Assembly (NCBI GenBank): GCA_016110215.1
Contig: JADWQD010000014.1
Location: 1 to 64,000, forward strand
DNA length: 64,000 nucleotides
Source of the DNA: Capronia americana
Taxonomy: Eukaryota; Ascomycota; Eurotiomycetes; Chaetothyriales; Herpotrichiellaceae
Direction of reading: 5' to 3'
Part shown: positions 9,759 to 20,176 of the stretch, piece after piece
Numbering within the stretch: position 1 is the stretch's first letter
Layout of the letters: every line of letters starts with the position of its first letter
Made by a program: the position numbers and the translations under genes
Notes under the pieces: model-generated
Database searches by the model: none
What the model saw: the letters and a program-made list of their open reading frames with translations, nothing else
Told to the model about the DNA's origin: nothing

Positions 9759-11411
9759 ATGGATTTCGACCTAGTTGTACGTAACGGCATCGTCGTCACC
9801 GCCTCCGATATCTGGTATGACTGCGACATCGGAATCAAGGTATGAGAAAACAGTCCCCAAAAGGAAGGGGTTCGATGACTGAGTAACACAGAATGGAACC
9901 ATAGTCGCCATCGCACACGGCCTTCCTGCCGACGATGGCGTCGAGATCCTTGATGCCGAAGGCGGCTACATCACCCCAGGCGGCATCGACACTCACGTCC
10001 ATCTTAGCCAACTCTATGAGGCCTCGGTCGACAGTCTCATGAAGACGCAGATCACCAATGGGAAAATCCCAGATCTCGCCAATTATACCAACGACACGTA
10101 CGACACAGGGACGCGCAGCGCCGTGGCTGGGGGCACCACCACGGTCATCACTTTCGCCAGTCAGCTGCGCAACGACGAGAGCTTGGTGCCTGTTCTGGAG
10201 GAATACTCCAAGCTGGCCGACGGACAGTCCTACTGTGATTATGCCTTCCACATGATCCTGTCGAATCCCACCCGGCACATTCTGGAGCACGACCTTCCGA
10301 TGATGGTGGAGAAGTATGGCATCACCAGTGTCAAGATCTACATGACGTACAAGGCGTTCGAACTGAGGGACTATGAAATCCTAGACGTCATGTATGCGGC
10401 GAGAAAGCTGGGGATAACGACCATGGTTCACGCCGAGAACGCCGACGTGATCAGCTGGATGACAGACCACCTGGAGGAGCAAGGCATGACGGCTCCATAC
10501 CATCATGGGACGTCGAGGCCGCCAATCGTGGAAGCCGAAGCCACGGTAAGTAGCCCCATCAGCAGAACAAAAGGGGAAAGAAACTGAAACCACACGCGAA
10601 GAATCGAGCGATTGTTCTCGCCGAGCTCATGGACACGCCCATCCTCCTCGTCCACATCTCGGGCGGTCACGCCACGAGGGTGATTCGAGACGCCCAAACG
10701 CGACTCCTGCCGGTCTACGGTGAAACTTGTCCGCAGTACCTCTTCCTGCTGGCCGACAGCATGAAAAAGGAGGGATTCGAGGGTGCCAAATGTGTGTGTT
10801 CGCCTCCGATCCGCGAGGAGCCCGCGGACCAAGACGCCATCTGGACCGGGATGAAAAACGGCACGTTTACCACCCTGTCCTCGGACCACGCGCCGATCAA
10901 GTTTGACCATCCCGAAGGCAAACAGCGCGGACTCGCGCACGGAGGTGGACCACAGGGCAGATTCCAGTACATTCCCAACGGCCTTCCTGGGGTAGAAACG
11001 CGCGTGCCTCTGCTCTGGTCGGGAGGGGTGCTCACGGGCCGCATCACCCCCCAGAAGTTCGTCGAGGTGACGGCCACAAATCCGGCCAAGCTGTACGGCT
11101 TGAAGAACAAGGGCACGATCGGACCAGGCTTCGACGCGGATTTGACGATCTGGTACCCGCAAGACTCGTTCAAGCCGTTCAAGTTGACCAACGAAATGCT
11201 GCACCATGCCATCGACTACACCCCTTTCGAAGGGGTCGAGTTCAAAAACTGGCCGAGGTACACGCTTGTCCGAGGCAAGGTGGTCTTCAAGGAGGGCGAG
11301 GTGGTGGGGAAACTGGGATACGGGAAATATCAAAAGCGGACCAAGAGTGCCCTGGGTGGACCGAGAAATCAGTTTCTGAGTGAATGGAGGCCTGTGTACA
11401 CGATGAACTAG
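9759..11411 (+). CDS. Dihydropyrimidinase / hydantoinase family amidohydrolase
   Basis: Exons 9759..9839, 9892..10545 and 10602..11411 give 514 residues, the usual length. The family hydrolyses the cyclic amide bond of dihydrouracil, dihydrothymine or hydantoins. All binuclear-zinc ligands are visible: H-x-H in 'DTHVHL' (62 and 64), the lysine to be carbamylated in 'IYMTYK' (about 181), His in 'TTMVHAEN', His in 'ILLVHISGGHA', and Asp in 'LSSDHAP'. Intron phases agree with the conserved core. It is the first gene of a run containing an FAH-like hydrolase, a regulator, an NCS1 permease and a 2OG oxygenase, which suggests ureide or pyrimidine-like catabolism. Three HGATAR motifs lie upstream (9352, 9457, 9467). 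No beta-ureidopropionase is present in the window. Confidence 0.93.
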
Positions 11412-11692
11412 AAATGACTTTTCTCTTACATACACGGTAGCATAAGATCGGATAGAAAAAGGGAAACCAAGCTCCAATGAAATTCGGGCCGATCTATCCT
11501 TATCAACGGAAGTTGAGCGGAGGGGCCTCTGCAATCCATTGGGGCAGGCTATCTTCCTTCGGCGCACACACGCACTAGATTAAATCATATAGCCATTGGC
11601 CACCACCCAAAAAGACCACACTCACTCGGCTTAAAGCTTGAATAAGCCTCGAGTGAAACAAGCAACGGGCTGGAGAATTATTGTCTGCAATC

Positions 11693-13289
11693 ATGGTGCT
11701 CAAGTCATGGCTGGATGTGCCGGAGGATCACGACTTCTCTATCGAGAACTTGCCTTTCGGCATCTTTTCGACGGCTGGGGACGTGAGTATCAAAATATTT
11801 CTGGGTGCGTCGGGTACTGACACGTAGTAGAGTAGCCACCGTCCTGGAATCGCCATCGGAAGGTTCATCGTTGATCTGGCGGCTCTGGTCGACACGGAGG
11901 CGTTCCGGATGTACTGCACGTGCCAATTTCCATACTCGGTTTTGAAGCAGGTAAGGGTATGTTCATAGTGTCCATTACATAGCTGCTGATGGCTCCCCGG
12001 TGCGAAGCCGACCTTGAACGAATTTGCAGCGCTCGGTCGTGAGTCGGTCAATGCAGTGCGAATGTTCGTCAAATATTTGCTCGTGGAAATGACGCCGATC
12101 CTGAGAGACAACAAGTCATTGAGGGAGAAATGCATCGTCGACACAACGGCCGCCCAGGTGGAAATGCACTTGCCTATGAGAATTGGTGACTTCACCGACT
12201 TTCTCAATTCCAGGACGGTGAGTATGTACTACTGATCGCCGGACCACTCTGACCGAGAGCAGCACGCCGCAAACACGCATTCTCACGCCACGCCGGTGAA
12301 TATGTCAGTGGAAGCATTCTTGAAAATCCATGGCTCCGTCCTCATTGGTCACCTAGGTTCAACCCTCCTCGTGCATTTACCGGTCGTGTGTCCAGCATTG
12401 TGACGTCCGGAACGCCAATCGTCCGACCCATGGGCCATTTGATAGACTCGAGTGGAAAAGCCTATGTTGGACCGTCGCAACAAATGGATGTCGAGATGGA
12501 GTTGGCCTTCTTTGTCGGGGAAGGAATCCGACGGTTTGATCGAGTCTCGATTGACGAGGCCGAAGATCACATTTTTGGAGTTGTTTTGTTGAACGACTGG
12601 TCGAGTATGGTGTCCACTCCTTCTAGAAAGTCTTACTGACCTATGTGTCGCCAGCTCGTGACGTGCAGGCCCCAGAAGACCATCCATTTGCGGCATTCAA
12701 CGCCAAATCGTTTGCTTCGACCATCAGTCCATGGGTCGTCTCCATCGATGCTCTGGGGCAGTGGCGAACCAGGGCCAAGCCTCAAGAGCCTTCCGACTTG
12801 TTGCCGTATCTGATGGGCAAGAATGAACTCGGCACGTTCGACCTCTCCATCAGCATGAGCTGGAAGTTGTGTCCCGAAGGAGAGACGTTTGATGTTTCGA
12901 CCAGTCACTTGACCAACGCATACTGGAGCTTTGCGCAGATGTTGACCCATCATGCCTTTGGAGGTTGCGAGATGAGAACGGGAGATTTGATCGGGACGGG
13001 GACGATCACCGGAGAGGTGAGTTTGGCACAACCCCTCCTCAGCGTGGGTAATTCAGAGCTCTACTAACGAATATAGGACGCCGGTTCCATCTGCTCTCTG
13101 GTCGAACGGACTCGAAACGGGACTCAGCCTATCCACACGCCGGCGGGAAACAAGCGATTGTATGTTCAAGATGGCGACGAAGTGGTCTTCACTGGGTGGG
13201 CAGGAGAAAAAGCCGACCCTGCGCTTGCCTGGCGAAGGGTTGGTTTCGGGGTCTGTACGGGAGTGATTCTGCCAGCAAAGCCTTTGTAG
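11693..13289 (+). CDS. Fumarylacetoacetase-like hydrolase (FAH family)
   Basis: Seven exons, 11693..11782, 11831..11950, 12008..12217, 12263..12303, 12357..12604, 12655..13016 and 13077..13289, give 427 residues, close to full-length FAH. Family marks run from 'DFSIENLPFGIFST' through 'GDFTDF', 'VTSGTPIVRP', 'DVEMELAFFVG', 'LLNDWSTRDVQ', 'KSFASTISPWVV' and 'GDLIGTGTITG' to 'GFGVCTGVILPA'. The four metal-binding acidic residues (Asp in TDF, two Glu in VEMEL, Asp in NDW) and the active-site His after the TDF loop are kept. Several residues that bind fumarylacetoacetate in mammalian FAH appear replaced (see findings), so the substrate is probably different. It sits 281 bp behind the dihydropyrimidinase on the same strand, with two HGATAR motifs in between. 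Confidence 0.88.
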
Positions 13290-13779
13290 TGTCTCCCTTC
13301 TGCGGAACAGACACGTAAGTACACAGTGGGTGCACGCTTCGAGCTGCAACGCTGCGATGTGATGGGCGACTCAAATGCCCCGAAACAATATACAACACGC
13401 GGCTAAAAGCCAGCGATCACCCTCATATTCTTACCAGACACCCAATACAGACTAACAATGCAGAAATGTAGTGTTGGTCTACATCGTGGGCTACAATATC
13501 AAGATAAAGACCGCTCTCATACTGAGTACTGCCCGTGGTGTTGTACTTAGTACTGGTCATAGTGTCTTGGCACGCTAGCGCATTTTTAGACACGAGAGCT
13601 CCACACGGGATAGAATCACGTGCCAAGATAAGGAAAGGGCGCTAGACCAAAGTTGACGATATGAAGCAACCGACGAGACGACCGATCGAAGCCTCGCCTC
13701 GTTGCAACGTTGTCGACCCTCGAAGATGAGACTCGGAGCACCAGTGTACTCCTACTCCATAGGGTCATGAATTCCAATC
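13290..13779. other. Intergenic spacer before the cluster regulator
   Basis: No gene or repeat recognised. It should hold the 3' end of the FAH-like transcript and the promoter of the Zn2Cys6 gene. Confidence 0.4.
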
Positions 13780-15891
13780 ATGCTCCAAGTTTCGACCGCT
13801 TCACAGGACGGCCCCGCCCAGCACAACGGACGGTTTGCCGGGAGAAACCCTCGGCCGCGGACGAGAAGATCATGCGACTTCTGCCGGTCTCGCAAGAGTG
13901 CATGCAGGTTGGATCAAGGACCTCCATGTTATACCTGTCGACTGTATGGCCGCAACTGCGTCATCAGTGAGAGACCTAGACGAAAGAGGCAAAAGTCCGA
14001 TGCCGTGCCCGCGGTCACCGCCAATGTCAATCTCAGCGGCACCCAAAGTCAGAGCGGGGGGTTGGTTCTTGTGAAGGCTGGCTCGGCTGCAGACACGCAG
14101 GTCGCGCTCGCGGCCGCCAACAAGGACTCGGATGGTGCATTCTTCTCCCCCCAGTCCAATGGCAGTTCCCAACATCTGTCCCCAGCCGAGGTTGCCGGGT
14201 CAGCGACAGGGCAAATGTCGGGCGACGACGACATTACTACACATCTAGCACGTGCCGGTCGAGATGGCCGCATGCCCACAGAATCTCTGGATGCGTGGCC
14301 CACCAAGACGGCTTTCCTCTTAGGGGATACAGGCGAATCGGATCCTTACCTCTTACGGCACTTCTCTTCGGACCACCTCAGTTCCGCCGACGACGTTGGC
14401 ATGGTGACTCCGAGACACATGCTGAGAGCTTCCGATTCTGACGTCCTGCACAGTTTGGGGAAGCCGTTGATCATGTCGGTCGCGGACCATTCGCTGTACG
14501 ATCGAGGAGAGCCGAGGCTGGACCAGCACGTGCTCGACGCGGCGGCCGAGGAGGTGTCGCAAATGGTCTCGGACGAGACAGGCGTGCGGTTGGTGAAACT
14601 CTTCTTCCGCTACATCTATCCGTATTTCCCCATCCTCTCCAAAACACACCTTCTCTACCCGCTGGCCGAGCTCCCCTCAAAAATCAAAACCCTCTCCCTC
14701 TCCTTGAAGGCCGCCATCTACGCATCAGCCTTGGCCTTCTTCACATACGACGATGTGCTTGCCACTACCATCGTGCATTGTCCGCCGTCGAGTCAACGGT
14801 TGTACCGCATCGCATGGTTGGCAGTCACGCACGAGGTGCACACTCCGCATCTTTCCACCCTTCAGGCTTGTCTGCTCCTTCTCCAGAGGGTCAATGACGA
14901 TCGGTATGTCATGGACACGGTCTTCCGCTGGAGTCTCCTGGGCTGGACGGTCGCTCTCGCACAAACGTTCGGGCTGTCGACGGATTGCCTTGACTGGACC
15001 GGGATTCCGGATTGGGAGAGGCGTCTGCGCCGCCGGCTTTGGTGGGCCGTCTTCGTCATGGACAAATGGGCCTTCATGTCCGCGGGCTTGAACAGTCACA
15101 TCCACGACGATGACTATGACGTGACGCCCCTCACGAGAGGGGATTTTGTCTGTGGCGCCGATTCCGAGGGCGACTCGGCGGAGCAAAATCCGAACGTCGA
15201 TGATGGCGCCGCCGAGCCATTGTCTCACTTTTACCATTTGACGAGGCTGACGGCCATCGTCAGCGAAATCCAACGGGCCTTCTTCACCATTGCCGCGTCG
15301 AAACGGACGCAACGAGACCTCGCGCTCTCCATAGAATTGGCCAAGCCCTTCCGCCACCATCTCAAGGAATGGAAAGTCTTGTATGACCTATTTCGGGCGG
15401 CCCAAGCCACGGCGAGGAGCCATCCTCGCCCGCCACGATCCGGTCTCGATGGGAACGCCTCACTGGGGCTATGTTACCGAGTCGCCAACATTATTCTTTT
15501 CCGAGCGCTTTTGCGACCCATCGAATCGGACTTGCCTCTGACCAACGGGCTCGCGCCCGCCGGCCGCGACGCGGTGCGGATCGGCGCCAAGACGTGTTGT
15601 GTCGAGGCCGTGGAATTTGTGGAGCAGCTCCAACGCAACGTCTGGGATGCGTTTTGGCACTCGTGGTCGCGGGCCGGGTTTGCCATGATCTCGTCGATGA
15701 TGATCCGGCTGTTGATCACCAGTGAGGGCAGTGCCGAGGTGGACGAGATCAATGCCTTGATCCGACGCTGGAGATGGGCGCTGAGGACGGGCGGTGGAAG
15801 TGCGGGAAACGTTCTCATGAGCCTGGCATTGCTGCGCCTCGACCGCTCCCTGGTAAGCCGAGGCATCCACGAGAGTGACGAAGAGGACTGA
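13780..15891 (+). CDS. Zn(II)2Cys6 transcription factor in the catabolic cluster
   Basis: A single open frame of 703 codons. The zinc cluster is near the N-terminus with cysteines at 32, 35, 42, 50, 53 and 60 (C-x2-C-x6-C-x7-C-x2-C-x6-C), followed by a basic 'RPRRKRQ' patch that may be the nuclear signal. A low-complexity linker (about 65-170) leads to the fungal middle-homology region with 'LFFRYIYPYFPILSK', 'RLYRIAWLAVTHEVHTPHL' and 'RRRLWWAVFVMDKWAF' (about 250-450). It lies between the two hydrolase genes and the permease/dioxygenase pair and is the obvious candidate for their pathway-specific activator. It reads through without introns; a short in-frame intron cannot be excluded. The function as activator is inferred from position only. 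Confidence 0.88.
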   Translation: MLQVSTASQDGPAQHNGRFAGRNPRPRTRRSCDFCRSRKSACRLDQGPPCYTCRLYGRNCVISERPRRKRQKSDAVPAVTANVNLSGTQSQSGGLVLVKAGSAADTQVALAAANKDSDGAFFSPQSNGSSQHLSPAEVAGSATGQMSGDDDITTHLARAGRDGRMPTESLDAWPTKTAFLLGDTGESDPYLLRHFSSDHLSSADDVGMVTPRHMLRASDSDVLHSLGKPLIMSVADHSLYDRGEPRLDQHVLDAAAEEVSQMVSDETGVRLVKLFFRYIYPYFPILSKTHLLYPLAELPSKIKTLSLSLKAAIYASALAFFTYDDVLATTIVHCPPSSQRLYRIAWLAVTHEVHTPHLSTLQACLLLLQRVNDDRYVMDTVFRWSLLGWTVALAQTFGLSTDCLDWTGIPDWERRLRRRLWWAVFVMDKWAFMSAGLNSHIHDDDYDVTPLTRGDFVCGADSEGDSAEQNPNVDDGAAEPLSHFYHLTRLTAIVSEIQRAFFTIAASKRTQRDLALSIELAKPFRHHLKEWKVLYDLFRAAQATARSHPRPPRSGLDGNASLGLCYRVANIILFRALLRPIESDLPLTNGLAPAGRDAVRIGAKTCCVEAVEFVEQLQRNVWDAFWHSWSRAGFAMISSMMIRLLITSEGSAEVDEINALIRRWRWALRTGGGSAGNVLMSLALLRLDRSLVSRGIHESDEED

Positions 15892-16584
15892 AGAACCCGC
15901 GTGGGCTCACCCTGAATGTCCAGAGTACGTAACGAAGTGTCACCTCAGTCCGTAACAGTGCCGCTGTGGAGTGGAAGCAAAATACATACACATAATTACT
16001 ACCTAATTAAGCAAAGACACCTACTTTCCCGATCCGGTAAAATACTCAGGGATGCGCTTCTCTTCAAGTGAGGTCTATTTGTTGGGTTTCTTTGCTTTCG
16101 CTCGCCGAATACCTGAGTTTCCTAAGCTTAAAGTACAACTTTGCGGACAGTTCGCCCATTTTCTAGTACTCTACACTTGTGTCCGGGTCGTGTTACCTGG
16201 GAGTTCGCGAGCCTCTGGCTTGTGCTGGAACTGTGGCTTTATCTTGCAGGTGGATGTGTCAAGCAAACAAACCATTCTCCAAACAACAAACCTCCCCATA
16301 TCCTACGAACAGTGCTGGAGTATTTCCGACCCGTCTAACTAGGCTTGACTGTCTATTGCTCCACGACGTGTAGTTCAAGGCGGAAGCAGATCAAAGTTCC
16401 CACAGGACACGACTCGATAGAATGCAGGGAATTAGAATCCCTTTTTCTCAAATCGTATTAAGTTGTACGGTATTCAATTCTAGAACCTGGAGATACACAG
16501 GCATGATCAACATTGCCACTGCCACGGACCAAGACAGTCCCGCCCGAGCGGCTTTTTCTTAATCATAATCACGCACCTGCAAAA
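15892..16584. other. Intergenic between convergent genes
   Basis: AT-richer spacer holding the 3' ends of the regulator (plus) and the permease (minus). No gene recognised. Confidence 0.5.
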
Positions 16585-18604
16585 TCAAGCGGTCTTGCCT
16601 GTAATCACAGTGGTTTCTTCAATCTTTTTCTCCGTTGCAGACTCGGCATCGTTCTCACTTCGCGGCTCCACTTCTCTTCCGTGGATCAGGGCCGCGTGGA
16701 AATGTGGAAGCGTGGCCGGATCAAGCTCCTCCCCGGCCGTCTCTTCAAATTTCAGGTTCATGCTCTTGATCAATTTCTGGTTCGAGGTGGGCCAGAAATA
16801 GCAAAGCGGGACATAGACTGCAATAGACACCACGAAGGAGAGGCACCAGCCGAGATGGCCAATGTTCATGGCCGTCTCCGAGACATTGGCGCCGAGAGAG
16901 CCGCAGAACCCGGGGAAGGGTATGACCACCCCGACGATGTAAGCAATGTATGCTTGAATATTCCAGCCTTTGGTGTAGTAGTAGTGAGGGTTGGTCTTGT
17001 CTCCGTCGTACAGATGCTTCAAAAAGATGTTCCCTTTAGTCAGGATATAGTAGTCTGCGATCATGATGCCGACAGCAGATGCCATGAAGATGATGTATCC
17101 TCCGAGGAAGTTCAGAAAGACTACCATTTGTCAGTCCAAGGTTGAAAAAAATTCTCGAAATGATCAACTCACCCGCTGCTGATCGAAGGATTTGCCATGG
17201 ATTGACAGCCCACGCAAGGCACAATCCGAGAAACTGGCCTCTCGGCATGTTGATGTATCGTGGAAGAAGCATAGTAGCGTCGGAGCCAAACGGAATCATG
17301 TTTGCAGCGACATTGGTCCCAAGCACCAACAGTGCCCAGAAGGTGGCGCAAAGAAAGACTGCAAAGCGGACTGAAGAGCTCGGATACCTGGTCAAGATGG
17401 CGTCCAGGAGGTCCCAAGGATTCCACAGCTCAAGACCCCAGGAATGGTTGATGGCAGAGGTGGCCAAAATCCCGAGGGAAGCATTGATGGTCACGCTGAT
17501 GGGGTTGGCAATCAGCTGCGACCACACCGAGGCGTACTTGTATTTGGCCCAACGACTGAAATCGGGCTGATTCGTGATGATGTTCGCCTGTAACATGTCA
17601 ACAACCAAGGTTTGTTTAGGAGCGTGAGCCTGCTGACCGTATTTCCCAGTCCGCTGTTAAAGGCATACACCACAAACCAAGCGAAGCTAGAGGAGCTGGA
17701 TCCCCGAATCCCAGGTATACCTGGACCAATGTTCCCCTTGGTGTTGACCATGCAAAAGATGAACAGTCCAAAGCAGGCTGGGACAACGGTGACCATTTTG
17801 AGCGTGAAGACCCAACGCAGCTGGTATGGTCTGAGGAGTGTGAACGGAATGTGTGCGAGCCAATAGAGGAAGAAGGCGATGAATTGCTTCGTGCTCATAC
17901 CGACTGACGCAGGGACGGAATTGTGAATGTTTCGGAAAGAGTCGCCAAACACTGTCCGAAAGGTCAGGAGGAGGGTCCCCGGTGAATGGGGGGGCAAACG
18001 TACCTGCGGTCAACATGTTGACGACGAATGAGGATCCTATGTAAAGCTTGATGGCGTAGTATACGATAGCCAGGACCGATCGTGCAAAGACAACATAGTA
18101 TGCTCCCCAAGTCCCGAAGACGGCTCTTGATATGATGGGGTATCCGACGTGATAGACTTCACCGGAACGAGAGTTGATGGCCATGGCAACAGAGCTGACG
18201 ACCTGGCTGAAGAAGACAATCAAGATGGACTGCCACCAGTTCAGACCGCATCCGATCATGACGGAACCGAGAGTCCAGTTGTCCATCGACAGACTGAAGT
18301 AGAAGAAGAAGTAATTCCACCATTTCCAGGTCCGGGCCTCTGGTGGTGTTGGAAGCAAGTCTGCACCTTGTCAGCACAGAGCACAGACAATCCACAAGAG
18401 TACAGAAGCTTTACCATCATTGATCCACGAGTAAGATCCGGTCGGGTCTGCGTTGGATCCGGGCGTGCGAAGGTATCGCTTAAAGTTTTCCTTGCTCTGA
18501 ATGCCAGTCTTGAAGTTGGCCTTCTTGACCCTGAAAGTGGCGACAAGGTTCTTGGGGTGGAAGGCATTGATGCCTGTGATTCTAGGCTTTTCCGGTGTCT
18601 CCAT
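16585..18604 (-). CDS. NCS1-family nucleobase/allantoin/uracil-type permease
   Basis: Five exons, 18604..18415, 18360..18004, 17951..17638, 17587..17173 and 17120..16585, give 603 residues. Recognisable NCS1 marks are the 'WINDDLLPTPPEARTW' segment before TM1, 'NYFFFYFSLSMDNWTLGS' in TM1, 'FARSVLAIVYYAIKLYIGS', 'ANIITNQPDFSRWAK' and 'ASAVGIMIADYYIL'. About 12 membrane spans are expected, with a charged cytosolic tail after about residue 540. The family imports uracil, allantoin, uridine, thiamine or hydantoin-like compounds with a cation at the plasma membrane. It diverges from the 2OG dioxygenase over a 398-bp promoter rich in GATA-factor sites, so nitrogen control is likely. Specificity cannot be read from the sequence, but the neighbouring dihydropyrimidinase favours a pyrimidine- or hydantoin-like substrate. 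Confidence 0.9.
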
Positions 18605-19002
18605 GTTGGACAGTCTTGCATATGTGAACCGGAGAGGTGACTCGTTCTAACGGGCAGGATCGGGGTGACGAAGGTCAACCATATATGTTGTTGTATGTAC
18701 CCGATCGTCTACCAGAATCCTATCACCCTTTTCCGGCATATCGGTCACATATCTTCCGCCTGGATAACAAGCTTTGATAGAGGCAGAAGGTTTGGGGACA
18801 GGCTGATAGGATGTCCCGCAATCCGTTTCCCACAAATTGCGGAGATCGGCAATATGCTTATCATTGCTAGCGCTTGATGCACCATGGGGCTGATAGTCCC
18901 AACGCGATGCCGGATATCCATCTGTGATCCGGGTGGTCGAGGTGTTTTCATAAAGACATGGGTTGTAGAGACGATTATGCTCTTCAGTCAACCCCAACCA
19001 TC
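18605..19002. promoter_or_regulatory. Divergent promoter with five GATA-factor motifs
   Basis: This 398-bp region separates the permease start (18604, minus) from the dioxygenase start (19003, plus). It contains five HGATAR motifs: CTATCA at 18720, TGATAG at 18775, TGATAG at 18804, TTATCA at 18858 and TGATAG at 18891. About one would be expected by chance at this length. GATA factors of the AreA/Nit2 type activate nitrogen-catabolic genes through such sites. Two CGG triplets five bases apart (18734, 18742) and CGG-N11-CCG (18742-18758) are candidate sites for the neighbouring Zn2Cys6 protein; that link is inference. Confidence 0.6.
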
Positions 19003-20176
19003 ATGCCGTCCGCAATCATGAAAGACGAAAAGCCAGACGGGCCACGATATGTGCCCTTGGCGGACACCGATCTCAAGAATGGCTCTTACTCCGTCCCAGC
19101 TCTCCAAATGGCACTGGAGGGATTGCATCAGGATGGAATGGTCGTTTTGAAAAATGTGGTCGACCCGGAGCACTGCGATACCTTGCATCGACATATGACG
19201 GCTGATCGCGACCGGATCTTGAAAGAGCGGCATGCAGGCGCAAAGGTGTACAACCAAGGCGTCAAATGTAAGAGCCTGGCTCAAGTCCAGAATTGAGGAT
19301 GCAGACTGACTGCTCAGCCAATATCTTGCAGGCACCTCCCTTCACCAAACCTGAATTGCTGTTCGAGGATGTTCACTTCAATCCCTTTGTGGTCCAAGTC
19401 ATGAATGCGTAAGTCGGACGGTCAGGTCCTGCGATCGGCGATTGATAATGATACCGCTCAGGTACCTGGGAGCAAACCCCAAATGGATCATGTCGACTGG
19501 AAACAATGCTTTGGCCGGCACTGGAGGTCTTCGGCAGCCAGTGCACAAGGATACTCGGTTCCGGCACCCCAAATGTCCATTCGTCATTGTTGCCAACACG
19601 GCCTTGAACGATTTCACGTTGGAAAACGGGGCGACCGAGTTCTGGCTTGGTACACATGCCTTTTCCGACGAGAGGGATCAGACTGTCGCCACTCCAGAGA
19701 CTGCCTTTGGGAAGCAAAAGGTCGGCACGCCTTCGTGTCCAGTCCGTGACGATGTTAGGGAGGCCCGAAGGGCGGTGCGTCCCCCGATCCGCGCACTCAT
19801 GGCCAAAGGCGACGTGATGCTTCGAGACTTCCGCTGCTGGCACGCTGGCATGCCCAATGCAACAAACGAAGATCGAATCATGGTCGCCCAAATCTGGATG
19901 GTGAGACCCCATCTGGCACCCACCTGTTGATCGACGTGGATGCTGACTTTGCGCCAGGCTCCATGGTATCCCAACTATGTCACTCGCCTCAAGCTGCCTT
20001 TGTCACAGGTAGAGTTCTTCCAGGGCCATGCCAATAAGATGCCCATGGAAATCATGGCAGACTACATCAGTGATGACGCCGTCGAGTTTGACCAGCATCG
20101 CGACAACTTCTCCATGGAGCCAAGCCACTACCTCGATTACTACGACGTGGCTCCTCAGAACTATCGATATGACTGA
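19003..20176 (+). CDS. Phytanoyl-CoA dioxygenase (PhyH) family Fe(II)/2OG oxygenase
   Basis: Exons 19003..19267, 19318..19408, 19462..19900 and 19958..20176 give 337 residues. The iron triad is visible: H-x-D in 'QPVHKDTRF' (147 and 149) and the distal His in 'RCWHAGMPN' (246), with Arg about 257 ('NEDRIM') placed to hold 2-oxoglutarate. 'LHQDGMVVLKNVVDPEHCD' and 'TALNDFTLENGATEFWLGTH' are typical PhyH segments. Fungal members hydroxylate varied small molecules rather than phytanoyl-CoA. No PTS1 is seen at the C-terminus. It shares the GATA-rich promoter with the NCS1 permease and probably hydroxylates or demethylates the imported compound or an intermediate. An upstream in-frame ATG at 18958 would add 15 residues. 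Confidence 0.85.

Noticed and set aside
10503..11567. 354-codon minus-strand frame opposite the dihydropyrimidinase
   Set aside because: It is the antisense shadow of the real gene; sequence is Arg/His-rich without domain character.
14725..15360. 211-codon minus-strand frame inside the cluster regulator
   Set aside because: Antisense shadow of a GC-rich coding region; no motifs.
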